From Aquella oligotrophica (GTDB lineage: Bacteria; Pseudomonadota; Gammaproteobacteria; Burkholderiales; UBA11063): a stretch of DNA of 64,000 nucleotides. The stretch lies in contig NZ_CP024847.1 in the NCBI RefSeq assembly GCF_002892535.1, positions 1,116,001 through 1,180,000 of the forward strand, read 5' to 3'. The position numbers were made by a program, and so were the translations under genes. The notes under the pieces were generated by a model. That model did not search any database and was not told the DNA's origin. It was given only the letters and a program-made list of their open reading frames with translations. This document shows positions 54,791-64,000 of the stretch, one piece after another. Each line of letters starts with the position of its first letter. The first letter of the stretch is position 1.

Positions 54791-56115
54791 TAAAATTTGG
54801 TCTTTTTGGTGGGATTACCTTATTAGTTAGTAAGCTGGCTAGTGCTGATGAAAGTAGTGTGGTTACACCAAATGCAAATAAGATCCTTCAAGATAGCGTT
54901 AATCAGATTATTTCTGTAAGGATCTGGCCATCTGATGTTTATACCCGTTTAACCATTGAAGCTGAAGAGTCAATTAAGGCAAAGTATTTTAGCCTAGAAA
55001 ATCCAAACCGCTTTGTAATAGATATCCATAATTCACATCTTAATGCAGTTCTAAAAAATCTCACTAGTAATCATTTTGATAATGACCCGATTATTAGTGG
55101 AATCAAAGTTGGACAAAATACACCAACTACCGTTCGGATAGTTGTTTATGTGAGACAACCTGTTTCAGCACAGACTCAGACGATTGATCCGGTCAGCCTT
55201 GGTAGCGTTAATTATAAATATCGCTATATGTTTGATATGTATCCGTTAAATTATGCAAAATCATCAAATAATGATGAGCTTAATGATCAATTATTGGCTT
55301 TCTTGCAGATAAATGCGGATCAGACTAAGCAGCCGGAGTCGGAAGAGTCAGCCGTCGAGCCTCGAACCAAAGATTATCCCGAGATCGCGCCAGTTCCAGA
55401 AGGCAAACAAACCATTAGCAAAGGGAAAATTCTGGTAATGATAGATCCAGGGCATGGTGGTGAAGATCCGGGAGCAATTGGACCACAAGGGACTAAGGAA
55501 AAACATATTGTTCTTGATATTGGTAAAAAACTAAGAGATTTGATTAATTCCAGTGATAATATGCGTGCTCAGCTAACCAGAACGCAAGATATTTTTATAC
55601 CGCTTGGTACTAGGGTTGCGATTGCCAGAAAAGCCAAAGCCGACATATTTGTTTCAATCCATGCTGATGCTTTTACTTCTCCGCAAGCCAGAGGTTCTTC
55701 GGTATTTGTGTTATCCGAACATGGTGCTAGTAGTGCTTTTGCCAAATATATGGCGGTTAGCCAGAATAATGCTGATTTGATCGGTGGGATGTCATTTAAA
55801 ACTAAAGACAGTGTTGTTAATCGGATTTTACTAGATATGACACAAAGTTATACTATGCGTAAAAGTAGTAAGCTTGGTCAGATTATTTTATCAGAACTGA
55901 AAGACATAAATAAACTTCATAGTCAAAGTATTGAGCGTGCAGGTTTTGCGGTTCTAAAAGCACCGGATATTCCATCCATACTTGTTGAGTCAGCTTTTGT
56001 TTCTAATCCAACTGAAGAAAACCTATTAAGAACCGAAGAGTTCCGTCAGAAAGTAGCTAAACAGGTATTTGATGGTTTACAAGCCTATGCAAAACAAAAC
56101 TATAAATTAGCCTGA
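54754..56115 (+). CDS. amiC: N-acetylmuramoyl-L-alanine amidase AmiC-type, Tat-exported
   Basis: A 453-residue periplasmic amidase. The N-terminus SKRRGLIKFGLFGG is a twin-arginine signal, as in E. coli AmiC. An AMIN domain (about 45-165, with SVRIWPSDVYTRLTIE and NRFVIDIHN) targets it to the septum. The Amidase_3 domain (about 225-450) has the zinc site IDPGHGGEDPGA, the Glu in GTKEKH and SIHADAF. It cleaves cell-wall stem peptides in daughter cell separation. It overlaps tsaE and is followed by rluE after 2 bases. AGGA lies 6 bases before the ATG. Confidence 0.93.
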   Translation: MSETIDSKRRGLIKFGLFGGITLLVSKLASADESSVVTPNANKILQDSVNQIISVRIWPSDVYTRLTIEAEESIKAKYFSLENPNRFVIDIHNSHLNAVLKNLTSNHFDNDPIISGIKVGQNTPTTVRIVVYVRQPVSAQTQTIDPVSLGSVNYKYRYMFDMYPLNYAKSSNNDELNDQLLAFLQINADQTKQPESEESAVEPRTKDYPEIAPVPEGKQTISKGKILVMIDPGHGGEDPGAIGPQGTKEKHIVLDIGKKLRDLINSSDNMRAQLTRTQDIFIPLGTRVAIARKAKADIFVSIHADAFTSPQARGSSVFVLSEHGASSAFAKYMAVSQNNADLIGGMSFKTKDSVVNRILLDMTQSYTMRKSSKLGQIILSELKDINKLHSQSIERAGFAVLKAPDIPSILVESAFVSNPTEENLLRTEEFRQKVAKQVFDGLQAYAKQNYKLA

Positions 56116-56117
56116 TA

Positions 56118-56687
56118 ATGACTAGAATTATCATCTTTAATAAACCTTATGGAGTAATCAGCCAGTTTTCTCCCAATCCACCACACCAGACGCTCAAAGA
56201 CTATATTCCTATCCCCGGGGTATATCCGGCAGGCAGGCTTGATACTGATAGTGAAGGTTTGATGATGTTAACCGATAACGGACAATTACAGGCAAAGATA
56301 GCCGAACCAAAACATGGTAAAACAAAGACCTATTGGGTTCAGGTCGAAGGGGTTCCTACTGATAAGCAATTGTTAGCTCTTGAATCGGGTGTTGATTTGG
56401 GTGACTTTATAACAGCCAAAGCATTAGTTAAAGTAATAGAAGAATCAGCTGATTTATGGTCGCGAAATCCACCAATTCGCGAGCGAAAAACCATTCCTAC
56501 TAGTTGGCTAGAATTGTCAATCACTGAAGGTAAAAATCGCCAAGTTCGACGAATGACAGCCAAAGTTGGTTTGCCAACATTAAGATTAATTCGTTCAGCT
56601 ATTGGCGGTATCAGATTGGATGGTTTACTGCCCGGCAATTATTATGAGCTGGCGTATCCAGATTTTATAAAAAAATTTAATGGCTAG
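56118..56687 (+). CDS. rluE: 23S rRNA pseudouridine synthase RluE-like
   Basis: A 189-residue protein of the RsuA/RluB/RluE/RluF family. The catalytic Asp is in PAGRLDTDSEGLMMLT, and the segments KTYWVQVEGVP and EGKNRQVRRMTAKVGLPTLRLIR are family signatures. There is no N-terminal S4 domain, which separates RluE from the longer members. It modifies U2457 of 23S rRNA in E. coli. It starts 2 bases after amiC. Confidence 0.9.
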   Translation: MTRIIIFNKPYGVISQFSPNPPHQTLKDYIPIPGVYPAGRLDTDSEGLMMLTDNGQLQAKIAEPKHGKTKTYWVQVEGVPTDKQLLALESGVDLGDFITAKALVKVIEESADLWSRNPPIRERKTIPTSWLELSITEGKNRQVRRMTAKVGLPTLRLIRSAIGGIRLDGLLPGNYYELAYPDFIKKFNG

Positions 56688-56753
56688 ATAAGTTTCTGGG
56701 GAAATTGGTATTTATTGCTGTTAAACTATCATTATATAAATTAAGGGGGAATT

Positions 56754-57668
56754 ATGAAATATACTGTAATTAAAGAGCGATTGATTCCTGCATCTAGTCA
56801 GCAAATATTAAATTATCTTACTGATTTTAATAACTGGAGTAGCTGGTCACCGTGGGCATGTCTTGATCCTGCTACTGTTGTAAATTGTCAAAATAATTAT
56901 CTTGAGTGGGAAAGCAAATTTACTGGTGTTGGGAATATGAAGCTAATTAGTCATACTCAGAATCAAGTAAATATTGAATTAAACTTTCTCAAACCTTTCA
57001 AATCACAGGCTCAGGTAACGTTTAGACTTGATGAAATGTCCTCGAATGAGACAAAAGTCGCTTGGCAAATGGAAAGTAAATTACCATTATTTTTATGTTT
57101 CTTCAAAAAAATATTTCAGGTTATGATCGGACGTGATTTTGAGCGCGGGTTAACTAGACTTGAATATATGGTTAAATTTGGTAAAATTCCATCGCGGCTT
57201 GAATATTTTGATACACCTGATACAATTGCTGGGTTTAAGGTGGCAGGAATCAGTAGTTTTTCTCATATGTCTGGAATTGCTAATAGTATGCGGACTACTT
57301 TTGCAAGACTACATGAGTTAGTAAATGAGGCTAGTATTTTGCCAACTGGAATGGTTTGTTTTTGTGATAAATTCAAGATTAGTCAGGAAGTAATGTATTA
57401 TACAGCTGCTGCTATTTATGATGGGAGCAAGGTTTCTTCTAATGGACTAAGCCGTAGAAATATCCCAGAGCATAAAGCAATAAAGGTAACCTTGTATGGT
57501 AGTTATGAGTTTTTGGGTGATGCTTGGGCTGGTATATATGCACATCTACGTGGATTAAAACTAAAAGTAGATAAGCGAGTAGCTCCATATGAGGTGTACA
57601 TTAAGGGGCCACATAATGCCAACAACCCCGAAGAATATGTAACTGAAATTTATATGCCAGTCAAATAA
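56754..57668 (+). CDS. SRPBCC-domain protein with a C-terminal GyrI-like domain
   Basis: A 304-residue protein. The N-terminal half (about 1-140) has the SRPBCC/polyketide-cyclase pattern (RLIPASSQQILNYLTDFNNWSSWSPW and KVAWQMESKLPLF). The C-terminal half (about 160-300) has IPEHKAIKVTLYGSYEFLG and YAHLRGLKL and ends YVTEIYMPVK, as in GyrI-like/AraC effector-binding small-molecule domains. It may bind a hydrophobic ligand; no enzymatic residues are seen. It stands alone, with the ribosome-binding site AAGGGGGA before the ATG. Confidence 0.75.
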   Translation: MKYTVIKERLIPASSQQILNYLTDFNNWSSWSPWACLDPATVVNCQNNYLEWESKFTGVGNMKLISHTQNQVNIELNFLKPFKSQAQVTFRLDEMSSNETKVAWQMESKLPLFLCFFKKIFQVMIGRDFERGLTRLEYMVKFGKIPSRLEYFDTPDTIAGFKVAGISSFSHMSGIANSMRTTFARLHELVNEASILPTGMVCFCDKFKISQEVMYYTAAAIYDGSKVSSNGLSRRNIPEHKAIKVTLYGSYEFLGDAWAGIYAHLRGLKLKVDKRVAPYEVYIKGPHNANNPEEYVTEIYMPVK

Positions 57669-57803
57669 ATTTGGATGGTTTTATTTTAAGCCTTAGTAAT
57701 GTTATTCTAAAATAATCAATGTTTGTAGTCGTGCTGAAGTTTTACAATTGGTCTAGTCAGCTTAAATATTTTGGCTGAAATATAAAATAATTAGCTATAG
57801 ACA

Positions 57804-57812
57804 TGCTAAAAT
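57804..57812 (+). promoter_or_regulatory. Extended -10 promoter for the fumarase gene
   Basis: TGCTAAAAT at 57804-57812 is an extended -10 placed 33 bases before the fumarase ATG at 57846. Confidence 0.5.
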
Positions 57813-57845
57813 AAAAGGTTGGATTGTCTAGATAAGGATTACTTA

Positions 57846-59354
57846 ATGCCCACTTTAATCAAGCAAAATGACTTCATACAATCAGTAGCAGATAGTTTAC
57901 AGTATATTTCCTATTACCACCCATTGGATTTTATTCAGGCGATGGCAAAAGCATATGAACATGAAGAGTCTCCTGCTGCTAAAGATGCGATTGCGCAGAT
58001 ATTGGTAAATTCACGCATGAGTGCCGAGGGTAAACGCCCGATTTGTCAAGATACCGGGATTGTTTGTGCCTTTATTAAAGTCGGAATGGATGTCCAGTTT
58101 ACTGATGCCACAATGTCGATTCAACAGATGGTTGATGAAGGAGTTAAATTAGCTTATCTTTATCCAGATAATAAATTACGTGCTTCAGTTCTTGCTGATC
58201 CAGCTTTTGGACGGAAGAATACTCAAAATAATGGCCCGGCTGTAGTACATTTTGATATTGTTCCGGGTAATACGATCGAGGTTGAAATTGCGGCAAAAGG
58301 TGGTGGTTCAGAGAATAAATCAAAATTTGCAATGTTAAATCCCTCAGATTCAATCGTTGATTGGGTAATAAAAACTGTGCCGCAAATGGGCGCAGGCTGG
58401 TGTCCTCCGGGTATGCTTGGAATTGGGATTGGTGGCACTGCTGAAAAAGCTATGTTGTTAGCCAAGAAATCTTTGATGGATTCAATTGATATGGCTGATT
58501 TGATTGCCCGTGGTCCACAAAATAAAGTTGAGGAATTACGGATTGAACTTTATGAAAAGGTTAATGCATTAGGGATTGGGGCTCAGGGTCTAGGCGGATT
58601 AACAACGGTTTTGGATGTTAAAATTTTAGATTATCCTACGCATGCTGCAAGTAAACCAATTGCCATGATTCCAAATTGTGCAGCTACACGACATATTCAT
58701 TTTACTCTTGATGGTAGTGGGCCTGCAATACTAACTCCGCCAAAACTTGAAGATTATCCATCGGTTACTTTAAGTAATAATAGTTCAAAAAGGATTAATA
58801 TAGATAATATATCCAAAGAGGAATTAGCAAGTTGGAAAACCGGAGATACCATTTTATTATCCGGTAAAATATTAACTGGCCGTGATGCTGCCCACAAGCG
58901 GATTACTGAGATGCTTGATAAAGGTGAGCAATTGCCAGTTGATTTTAATGGACGGTTTATATATTATGTCGGGCCTGTTGATCCTGTACGTGATGAGGTA
59001 GTTGGTCCAGCTGGTCCGACAACATCTACTCGGATGGATAAATTTACTCGTCAGATGCTCGAGGCAACAGGTTTAATTGGGATGATAGGTAAATCGGAGC
59101 GCGGTCAGGTGGCGATTGATGCAATCAAAGATAACAAAGCAGTATATCTCATCGCTGTTGGTGGTGCTGCGTATCTAGTATCTAAAGCGATTAAATCGGC
59201 AAAAGTGGTTGCTTTTCCTGATTTGGGTATGGAGGCTGTCTATGAGTTTGAAGTTGAAGATATGCCTGTTACTGTTGCCGTTGATAGTACTGGAGACTCT
59301 GTTCATCAAAGTGCTCCAAAAATATGGGCACAAAAAATCGCTTTACGCGCATAA
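57846..59354 (+). CDS. fumA: Fumarate hydratase, class I (iron-sulfur)
   Basis: A 502-residue iron-sulfur enzyme of the FumA/FumB type with alpha and beta domains fused. It has RPICQDTGIVCAF, GAGWCPPGMLGIGIGGTAEKA and IPNCAATRHIHFTL, in which cysteines bind the 4Fe-4S cluster, and the C-terminal GKILTGRDAAHKRI, YYVGPVDPV and SERGQVAIDAI. It hydrates fumarate to malate in the citric acid cycle. The ATG at 57846 (AAGGA 7 bases before) replaces a possible start at 57819, which lies ahead of the ribosome-binding site. The next gene, accD, starts 36 bases downstream. Confidence 0.93.
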   Translation: MPTLIKQNDFIQSVADSLQYISYYHPLDFIQAMAKAYEHEESPAAKDAIAQILVNSRMSAEGKRPICQDTGIVCAFIKVGMDVQFTDATMSIQQMVDEGVKLAYLYPDNKLRASVLADPAFGRKNTQNNGPAVVHFDIVPGNTIEVEIAAKGGGSENKSKFAMLNPSDSIVDWVIKTVPQMGAGWCPPGMLGIGIGGTAEKAMLLAKKSLMDSIDMADLIARGPQNKVEELRIELYEKVNALGIGAQGLGGLTTVLDVKILDYPTHAASKPIAMIPNCAATRHIHFTLDGSGPAILTPPKLEDYPSVTLSNNSSKRINIDNISKEELASWKTGDTILLSGKILTGRDAAHKRITEMLDKGEQLPVDFNGRFIYYVGPVDPVRDEVVGPAGPTTSTRMDKFTRQMLEATGLIGMIGKSERGQVAIDAIKDNKAVYLIAVGGAAYLVSKAIKSAKVVAFPDLGMEAVYEFEVEDMPVTVAVDSTGDSVHQSAPKIWAQKIALRA

Positions 59355-59390
59355 GTTATTTATTGATAATAATTTTTTAGGTAAAAAAAT

Positions 59391-60254
59391 ATGAGTTGGC
59401 TTAGTAAACTGTTACCTCCAAAGGTTCAGGTTGATTCTACCGAAAAGGCAAATGTTCCAGAGGGACTGTGGCATAAATGTGATAGTTGTAATGAGATTTT
59501 GTATTATACCGATTTAGAGCAAAATCTTGACGTTTGTCCAAAATGTGAGCATCATCATCCATTAAATGCTAGAAATAGAATAGCTATGCTACTTGATAGT
59601 GATGGACGCATTGAGATTGCTCGTGAAGTCTTGCCTGTTGATAGTTTGAAATTCAAAGATTCAAAAGCATACGAAGAACGACTGACAGCAGCACAAGCAA
59701 AAATAGGTGAAGATGATGCACTAGTTGTAATGCAGGGAACTATTAATAATGAACCTGCTGTTGTTGCTGCATTTGAGTTTCGCTTTATTGGGGGCTCAAT
59801 GGGGTCAGTTGTCGGGGAACGTTTTGTTCGTGGGGTAAAAGCTGCTGCGGATAATAATTGTGCCTTTATCTGTGTGGCGGCATCTGGTGGTGCTAGGATG
59901 CAAGAAGGTGTTAACTCTCTGATGCAGATGGCAAAGACATCAGCTGCCCTACATCTGTTAACTCAAAAACAGTTACCTTTTATTTCCATCTTAACTGATC
60001 CTACAATGGGTGGTGTTTCCGCTAGTTTCGCTTTTCTTGGTGATGTGGTAATTGCAGAGCCTGGTGCCTTGATTGGTTTTGCTGGTCCACGCGTGATTGA
60101 ACAGACGGTTAGAGAAAAACTACCAGAAGGTTTCCAAAGTGCTGAATTTCTTCTTGAAAAGGGAGCAATTGATATGGTTGTCCCGAGAAAGCAATTAAAA
60201 TCGCAGATCGCAAAAATTATTCAGCTTTTTTTGAATAAAGGGATTAGTGCATAA
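59391..60254 (+). CDS. accD: Acetyl-CoA carboxylase carboxyltransferase subunit beta
   Basis: A 287-residue protein. A zinc ribbon has CDSCNEILY and CPKCEHHH near the N-terminus. The crotonase-like core has [34 protein letters not shown] and [13 protein letters not shown], the carboxybiotin-binding site of AccD. With AccA it makes malonyl-CoA, the substrate of fatty acid synthesis, and thus also of any KAS activity of the fusion protein in this window. It is directly followed by mtnN (next base). Confidence 0.95.
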   Translation: MSWLSKLLPPKVQVDSTEKANVPEGLWHKCDSCNEILYYTDLEQNLDVCPKCEHHHPLNARNRIAMLLDSDGRIEIAREVLPVDSLKFKDSKAYEERLTAAQAKIGEDDALVVMQGTINNEPAVVAAFEFRFIGGSMGSVVGERFVRGVKAAADNNCAFICVAASGGARMQEGVNSLMQMAKTSAALHLLTQKQLPFISILTDPTMGGVSASFAFLGDVVIAEPGALIGFAGPRVIEQTVREKLPEGFQSAEFLLEKGAIDMVVPRKQLKSQIAKIIQLFLNKGISA

Positions 60255-60956
60255 ATGATACTTGGAATTATTTGTGCGATGCAGGAAGAGCTGGATGAGA
60301 TAACTAAAGAATTGGCACTTACTCCAGTTAATCGGATTGATCTTTGCAGTAATAGTTATTCTGTTTATACGTCTGGTAGTCATACCATTGTTTCTGGGGT
60401 TTGTGGAATTGGCAAGGTGAATGCGGCTGTTACTACACAGTTGATGATTGATAAGTTCACTCCTGATAAGATTATTAATGTTGGTGTTGCAGGTAGTTTA
60501 AGCCAGAATTTGGTATTTGGTGATGTGGTAATTGCTGAAGATCTCGTTCAACATGATTTTGATATAACTCCGTTTGGTGTTCGTCTTGGACAAATTGCGC
60601 GGATGGATACTTTTTCATTTCCAACCGATAGTAGTGTAAATAAACTTATATTAGATAATTTGGCATTACCTGAAAATAAGATTGTACTTGGACGTATTGT
60701 TAGTGGTGATCAGTTTATTGATGATAAAAGTAAAGCTGAATTTTTGGCAAAAGAATTTGACGCTGTAGCTTGTGAAATGGAAGGTGCAGCAATTGCACAC
60801 GTTTGTTATCTGAATAAGTTGCCAGTTTGTGTTATTCGTTCACTCTCGGATATGGCAGGACAAGATGGTGAAGCTATTCATTCTTTTAATGATTTAAAAT
60901 TTATGGCAGCAGCTAGGGCTGCCAAAGTGGTGGTTAATTTATTGGAGCATATATAA
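60255..60956 (+). CDS. mtnN: 5'-methylthioadenosine/S-adenosylhomocysteine nucleosidase
   Basis: A 233-residue enzyme. GIICAMQEELDEI is the N-terminal strand; GVCGIGKVNAAVT, VGVAGSL and VACEMEGAAIAHVC (with the nucleobase-binding Glu) and RSLSDMAGQ carry the active site. It clears methylthioadenosine and S-adenosylhomocysteine, feeding methionine recycling and autoinducer-2 precursor synthesis. It starts right after accD and overlaps asd by one base (TAATG). Confidence 0.94.
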   Translation: MILGIICAMQEELDEITKELALTPVNRIDLCSNSYSVYTSGSHTIVSGVCGIGKVNAAVTTQLMIDKFTPDKIINVGVAGSLSQNLVFGDVVIAEDLVQHDFDITPFGVRLGQIARMDTFSFPTDSSVNKLILDNLALPENKIVLGRIVSGDQFIDDKSKAEFLAKEFDAVACEMEGAAIAHVCYLNKLPVCVIRSLSDMAGQDGEAIHSFNDLKFMAAARAAKVVVNLLEHI

Positions 60957-62077
60957 TGATGAAAGTTGGTTTTGTCGGCTGGCGTGGGATGGTTGGTTCG
61001 GTATTAATGGATAGAATGCAGAAAGAAAATGATTTTGCTAAGATTGATGCAACATTTTTTTCTACCTCTGCTGCTGGTGGCTTAGCTCCTGATTATAAAC
61101 AGACCCAGAAAACTTTAAAAGATGCTTATGCAATAGATGAATTAACAAGACTTGACTGTATTGTTACTACGCAAGGAAGCGACTATACTCATGACGTTTT
61201 GCCAAAATTAAGAGCGGCTGGCTGGAATGGTTACTGGATTGATGCGGCTTCTGCATTACGGATGAATAAAGATGCCTTGATTATTCTTGATCCAATTAAT
61301 GGTGATAATATCAATAATGCTCTTGATAATGGGATAAAAAACTATATTGGCGGAAATTGTACCGTTAGTTTGATGCTTCTTGCCCTTGATGGTTTATTTA
61401 AAGCAGATTTGATTGAATGGATTTCATCAATGACCTATCAGGCAGCGTCTGGAGCAGGGGCTAATAATATTCGTGAGTTATTACTCCAAAGCGGCAAGCT
61501 TTATGATTCGGTTAGTGATATTATCAATGATAAATCTGCAACGATTTTAGATATAGCTTCGCGAGTCAATCAGATTATAAATTCAGCTGGTTTTCCTAAA
61601 GAGTATTTTGGCGCTCCATTAGCTGGAAGTGTTATTCCATGGATAGATTCAGCGATGGAAAACGGACAGACCAAGGAAGAATGGAAAGGTGCCGTTGAAA
61701 CCAATAAAATTCTTGGACTTACACCAGATACAGTTAAAGTCGAAGGTTTATGCGTTCGCGTCGGGGTTTTACGTAGCCATTCACAGGCGCTTACGATTAA
61801 ACTAAAACGTAAAGATCTTTCGGTTGAGCAAATTAGCGAGATGATTGCTTCGGCAAATCCATGGGTTAAAGTCATTGCAAACAATAAACCAGATACCTTA
61901 GCTGGACTCACTCCGGCTGCAATTAGTGGGACACTTGATATCGCTGTTGGACGCATTAAGAAGCTAAAATTTGGTGATGATTATATTGCATTATTTACTG
62001 TTGGTGATCAGCTATTGTGGGGTGCTGCTGAGCCTTTACGCCGGATGGTAAATATTTTAGTAAGTCGCTATGCGTAG
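60956..62077 (+). CDS. asd: Aspartate-semialdehyde dehydrogenase
   Basis: A 373-residue enzyme close in length to the E. coli form. VGFVGWRGMVGSVLMDRM binds NADP; GGNCTVSLMLLAL holds the catalytic Cys; YQAASGAGANN, LRSHSQALTIKL (catalytic His) and the C-terminal GAAEPLRRM complete the site. It makes aspartate semialdehyde for lysine, threonine and methionine synthesis, and for cell-wall diaminopimelate. The start ATG overlaps the stop of mtnN; a second ATG follows at 60959. The gene is directly followed, with an 8-base overlap, by fimV, an arrangement known from Pseudomonas and Betaproteobacteria. Confidence 0.95.
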   Translation: MMKVGFVGWRGMVGSVLMDRMQKENDFAKIDATFFSTSAAGGLAPDYKQTQKTLKDAYAIDELTRLDCIVTTQGSDYTHDVLPKLRAAGWNGYWIDAASALRMNKDALIILDPINGDNINNALDNGIKNYIGGNCTVSLMLLALDGLFKADLIEWISSMTYQAASGAGANNIRELLLQSGKLYDSVSDIINDKSATILDIASRVNQIINSAGFPKEYFGAPLAGSVIPWIDSAMENGQTKEEWKGAVETNKILGLTPDTVKVEGLCVRVGVLRSHSQALTIKLKRKDLSVEQISEMIASANPWVKVIANNKPDTLAGLTPAAISGTLDIAVGRIKKLKFGDDYIALFTVGDQLLWGAAEPLRRMVNILVSRYA

Positions 62078-64000
62078 ATTTATATTACTTGTATTAGCTA
62101 GCTTGATGTATATTTCATCAAGCTATGCTGATTTAGGTGATATTAAGGTAAATTCCTATCTCAGCCAACGCTTTGATGCTGTTGTTCCACTTACAAATAT
62201 GCCAAAAGATACTGATTATAATAATTTGCATCTGGGCTTGGCAAACAGTAAAAAATTTAAAGAGTACGGGATTAATTTTAATCCTGAATTAGGAAGTTTT
62301 GTATTTCAGATAATAACTAATTCCAAAGCGCCATACGTAAAAATTACTTCTAGTAAGTTAATTAATTCTCCAGTTTTAAGTTTCCTGTTACACTATCGCA
62401 TAAATAATGATGACTTCTATCGTCAATATACGGTTTTGCTAGATCCTGTAGATTATACTTCTACAACCCAAGCAAAACAAGATAATAAATTGATAGTTGT
62501 CAGGGATAATCAAACTAGTCATCGAGTAGGTTCAAACGAGAAGCCGATTCCAATCTATTCTAAAGTAGCTACAACAAATATACAGAAGCCGTCTTTCCAA
62601 ATGGATTTGAGCAATCCATCCTTACAGGCAAGCTTAGCCAGATTCAATCAGGAGTCAATGCTATATACTACGGTTACAAATGATAGTTTATATAATATTG
62701 CAAAATTTAATCAGGCTATCTATCCTAAAGCGCAGTTAACTATAAATCAGATACTAATTGCTTTAGGAATGGAAAATTATCATTTAATGCATAATGCTGA
62801 ATACTTGTATGAGTCAAATGTTTTAATTAAGATACCTTTAGCGAAGAATATCAGCTTAATTCCTGCAAATCTTGCTGATGCTTATTTATTGGATGTTAGT
62901 CTTTCTAATGATCAAAAATTTGGGATTTTAAAAGCAATAGCCAGCAAATACAATAGAGCCGTAAATATTGAGTCTGCAGAATTGTTTGTTGTGAGACAGC
63001 TTGATAAAAAAACTGTTATCAATAATCTAAATTCTTCACAGAATATTAGGCTTCATTCTCAACATAAGGATATTAAACCTGCGACAAAACCTGCTGATGA
63101 CGGTCTATTGTCATTTATTCTTGCTAACTCACTCTACTTATTCGGTGGGCTAGTTATTGTTCTTATTCTTGTTGTGCTTAGAAAACGTTATCCGGATATT
63201 TCACTTAAAGATCTATTAAATAGACTTAAACGTAAACGGATACGTAAGAAATTAGATGCAGAGGAAGATCCAAATAGTGATGACAATATTTATGGTGATT
63301 TGAATAAATTTTCTCATCATCGAACATTATCGCGACATCAATTTGAGGCATTTGATCAACAAAATGAAGGAGTAGAACCTCAAGCTTCGCCGTTGCCAGA
63401 TGTTAATCAACAGATAGCGACAGAAAAAGAAGTGATTACTAAACAAGCTTCTTCAGATGAAAACGCAAAGCTACCAGCTACCCCTAAATCGGAGTTTAAG
63501 GTAGATCATGAGTTATTGGAGACTCTTGAAAAGATTTTATTGATGGATCCTAGTCGTGATGATATAAGATATAAGCTATTTGAGTTATATCTTATGGATG
63601 GAAAAGTCGATAAAGCCAGTAAGATATTTTATGCGCTTGATCATAATCTTGAGATTGATGATGTACTAAGGCAGCATATTGAGATTATATGTCAGAAATA
63701 TGATTTTATGCCTATTCCTGAATCGGAGCTTACGGATAATGCTGAGAATCTTGTGCCTCCTGAGAGCAAAGCAGAAAATCTTATTTCATCAGAGTCTTCA
63801 CCATTGACGGATGTAGATAATTATATTCAGGAAGTGGCACATACAGATCATGATCTAAATCAATCAGCTGAGGAAACCAACCGGGTTGTTGACTTTATTT
63901 CTTTTGCTCCGATACAGAATACACCAGATCCTGATGAAGTAGTTAGCTTTTCTCAGGAGCGGATGCTTGATTTTTCTGTAGTTGATTTTAAACCGTTAAC
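62070..64000 (+). CDS. fimV: FimV-like pilus assembly/peptidoglycan-binding protein, 3' end cut by the window edge
   Basis: A reading frame of 643 codons, open to the right edge, starting at ATG 62070, which overlaps the stop of asd by 8 bases. The signal peptide (MRRFILLVLASLMYISSSYA) is followed by LGDIKVNSYLSQRFDAVVPL, the N-terminal FimV motif. Periplasmic residues, including a weak LysM-like segment near 205-235 (NDSLYNIAKFNQAIYPKAQL), precede one membrane helix (about 345-368). The cytoplasmic part is acidic and ends with TPR-like sequence (DDIRYKLFELYLMDGKVDKA). FimV anchors polar assembly of type IV pili and the PilMNOPQ machinery. Together with pilW it shows that type IV pili are expected in this organism. 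Confidence 0.9.
   Translation, partial: MRRFILLVLASLMYISSSYADLGDIKVNSYLSQRFDAVVPLTNMPKDTDYNNLHLGLANSKKFKEYGINFNPELGSFVFQIITNSKAPYVKITSSKLINSPVLSFLLHYRINNDDFYRQYTVLLDPVDYTSTTQAKQDNKLIVVRDNQTSHRVGSNEKPIPIYSKVATTNIQKPSFQMDLSNPSLQASLARFNQESMLYTTVTNDSLYNIAKFNQAIYPKAQLTINQILIALGMENYHLMHNAEYLYESNVLIKIPLAKNISLIPANLADAYLLDVSLSNDQKFGILKAIASKYNRAVNIESAELFVVRQLDKKTVINNLNSSQNIRLHSQHKDIKPATKPADDGLLSFILANSLYLFGGLVIVLILVVLRKRYPDISLKDLLNRLKRKRIRKKLDAEEDPNSDDNIYGDLNKFSHHRTLSRHQFEAFDQQNEGVEPQASPLPDVNQQIATEKEVITKQASSDENAKLPATPKSEFKVDHELLETLEKILLMDPSRDDIRYKLFELYLMDGKVDKASKIFYALDHNLEIDDVLRQHIEIICQKYDFMPIPESELTDNAENLVPPESKAENLISSESSPLTDVDNYIQEVAHTDHDLNQSAEETNRVVDFISFAPIQNTPDPDEVVSFSQERMLDFSVVDFKPL

Noticed and set aside
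57819-57845. Fumarase start at 57819
   Set aside because: It lies upstream of the AAGGA site that serves ATG 57846.
1-64000. CRISPR arrays, tRNA and rRNA genes
   Set aside because: No regularly spaced repeats, cloverleaf patterns or rRNA sequences were seen on reading the window.

Overview
The window is a stretch of bacterial chromosome, AT-rich, from a Gram-negative proteobacterium. The gene order rlmN-pilW-ispG-hisS-yfgM-bamB-der-hfq-hflX-hflK-hflC, with ndk just upstream, and the pair asd-fimV are arrangements known from Betaproteobacteria. Lipopolysaccharide heptose synthesis (rfaE1), the Bam complex, a Tat-exported AmiC-type amidase, type IV pilus factors and outer-membrane lipoproteins agree with this. 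The low GC content suggests an AT-rich relative of the Neisseriales, but the species cannot be fixed from the sequence alone. No rRNA, tRNA or CRISPR array was found.

Layout. 1-2144: two tandem, divergent MHS-type MFS transporters on the minus strand, the first cut by the window edge. 2428-5241: a solitary large PLD-like/SF2 helicase/DUF3427 protein of the kind seen in defence or restriction contexts. 5316-9124: three consecutive lipoproteins with serine-rich linkers after the lipidated cysteine (HAF-like, kelch-like, and a phospholipase-D-fold protein broken by an in-frame stop). 9184-12513: a 1109-residue fusion of a branched-chain 2-oxoacid dehydrogenase E1 alpha and E1 beta, a lipoyl-type domain and a KAS III (FabH-like) domain. 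12791-13504: a Rep_3 plasmid-type replication initiator preceded by iteron-like repeats. 13575-16312: a ykoEDC thiamin-precursor ECF transporter under a TPP riboswitch. 16724-18100: a LysP-like permease.

18244-23476 is a likely operon of a frameshifted GH20 hexosaminidase, an MFS exporter and a periplasmic 5'-nucleotidase. 23639-30115 holds hemY, a mechanosensitive channel, a PAS/LuxR-like regulator, a divergent dicarboxylate/amino-acid symporter, lysA, and a small secreted lysine-rich protein whose two halves lie in different frames joined at a heptamer of the -1 slippery type. 30126-32604 has a methyltransferase, rfaE1 and ndk.

32767-43793 is the long housekeeping operon, with a strong promoter before rlmN, linking tRNA/rRNA modification, pilus assembly, isoprenoid synthesis, aminoacylation, outer-membrane assembly, ribosome GTPases and the HflKC membrane complex. 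43820-48712 has pgi, an outer-membrane protein, class II aldolase and a proline/betaine-type MFS carrier. 48767-54163 has a nitronate monooxygenase-like enzyme, a transposase-derived protein that has lost its catalytic residues, queG, a CoA-transferase and glutaryl-CoA dehydrogenase. 54317-57668 has tsaE, amiC, rluE and a SRPBCC/GyrI-like protein. 57846-64000 has class I fumarase, accD, mtnN, asd and the 5' part of fimV.

The most unusual items are the E1-lipoyl-KAS III fusion, the chromosomal Rep_3 gene with its repeats, the catalytically dead IS1595-type transposase, and a set of disrupted genes for exported proteins, two of which are repaired by one extra C in a CCCC run.
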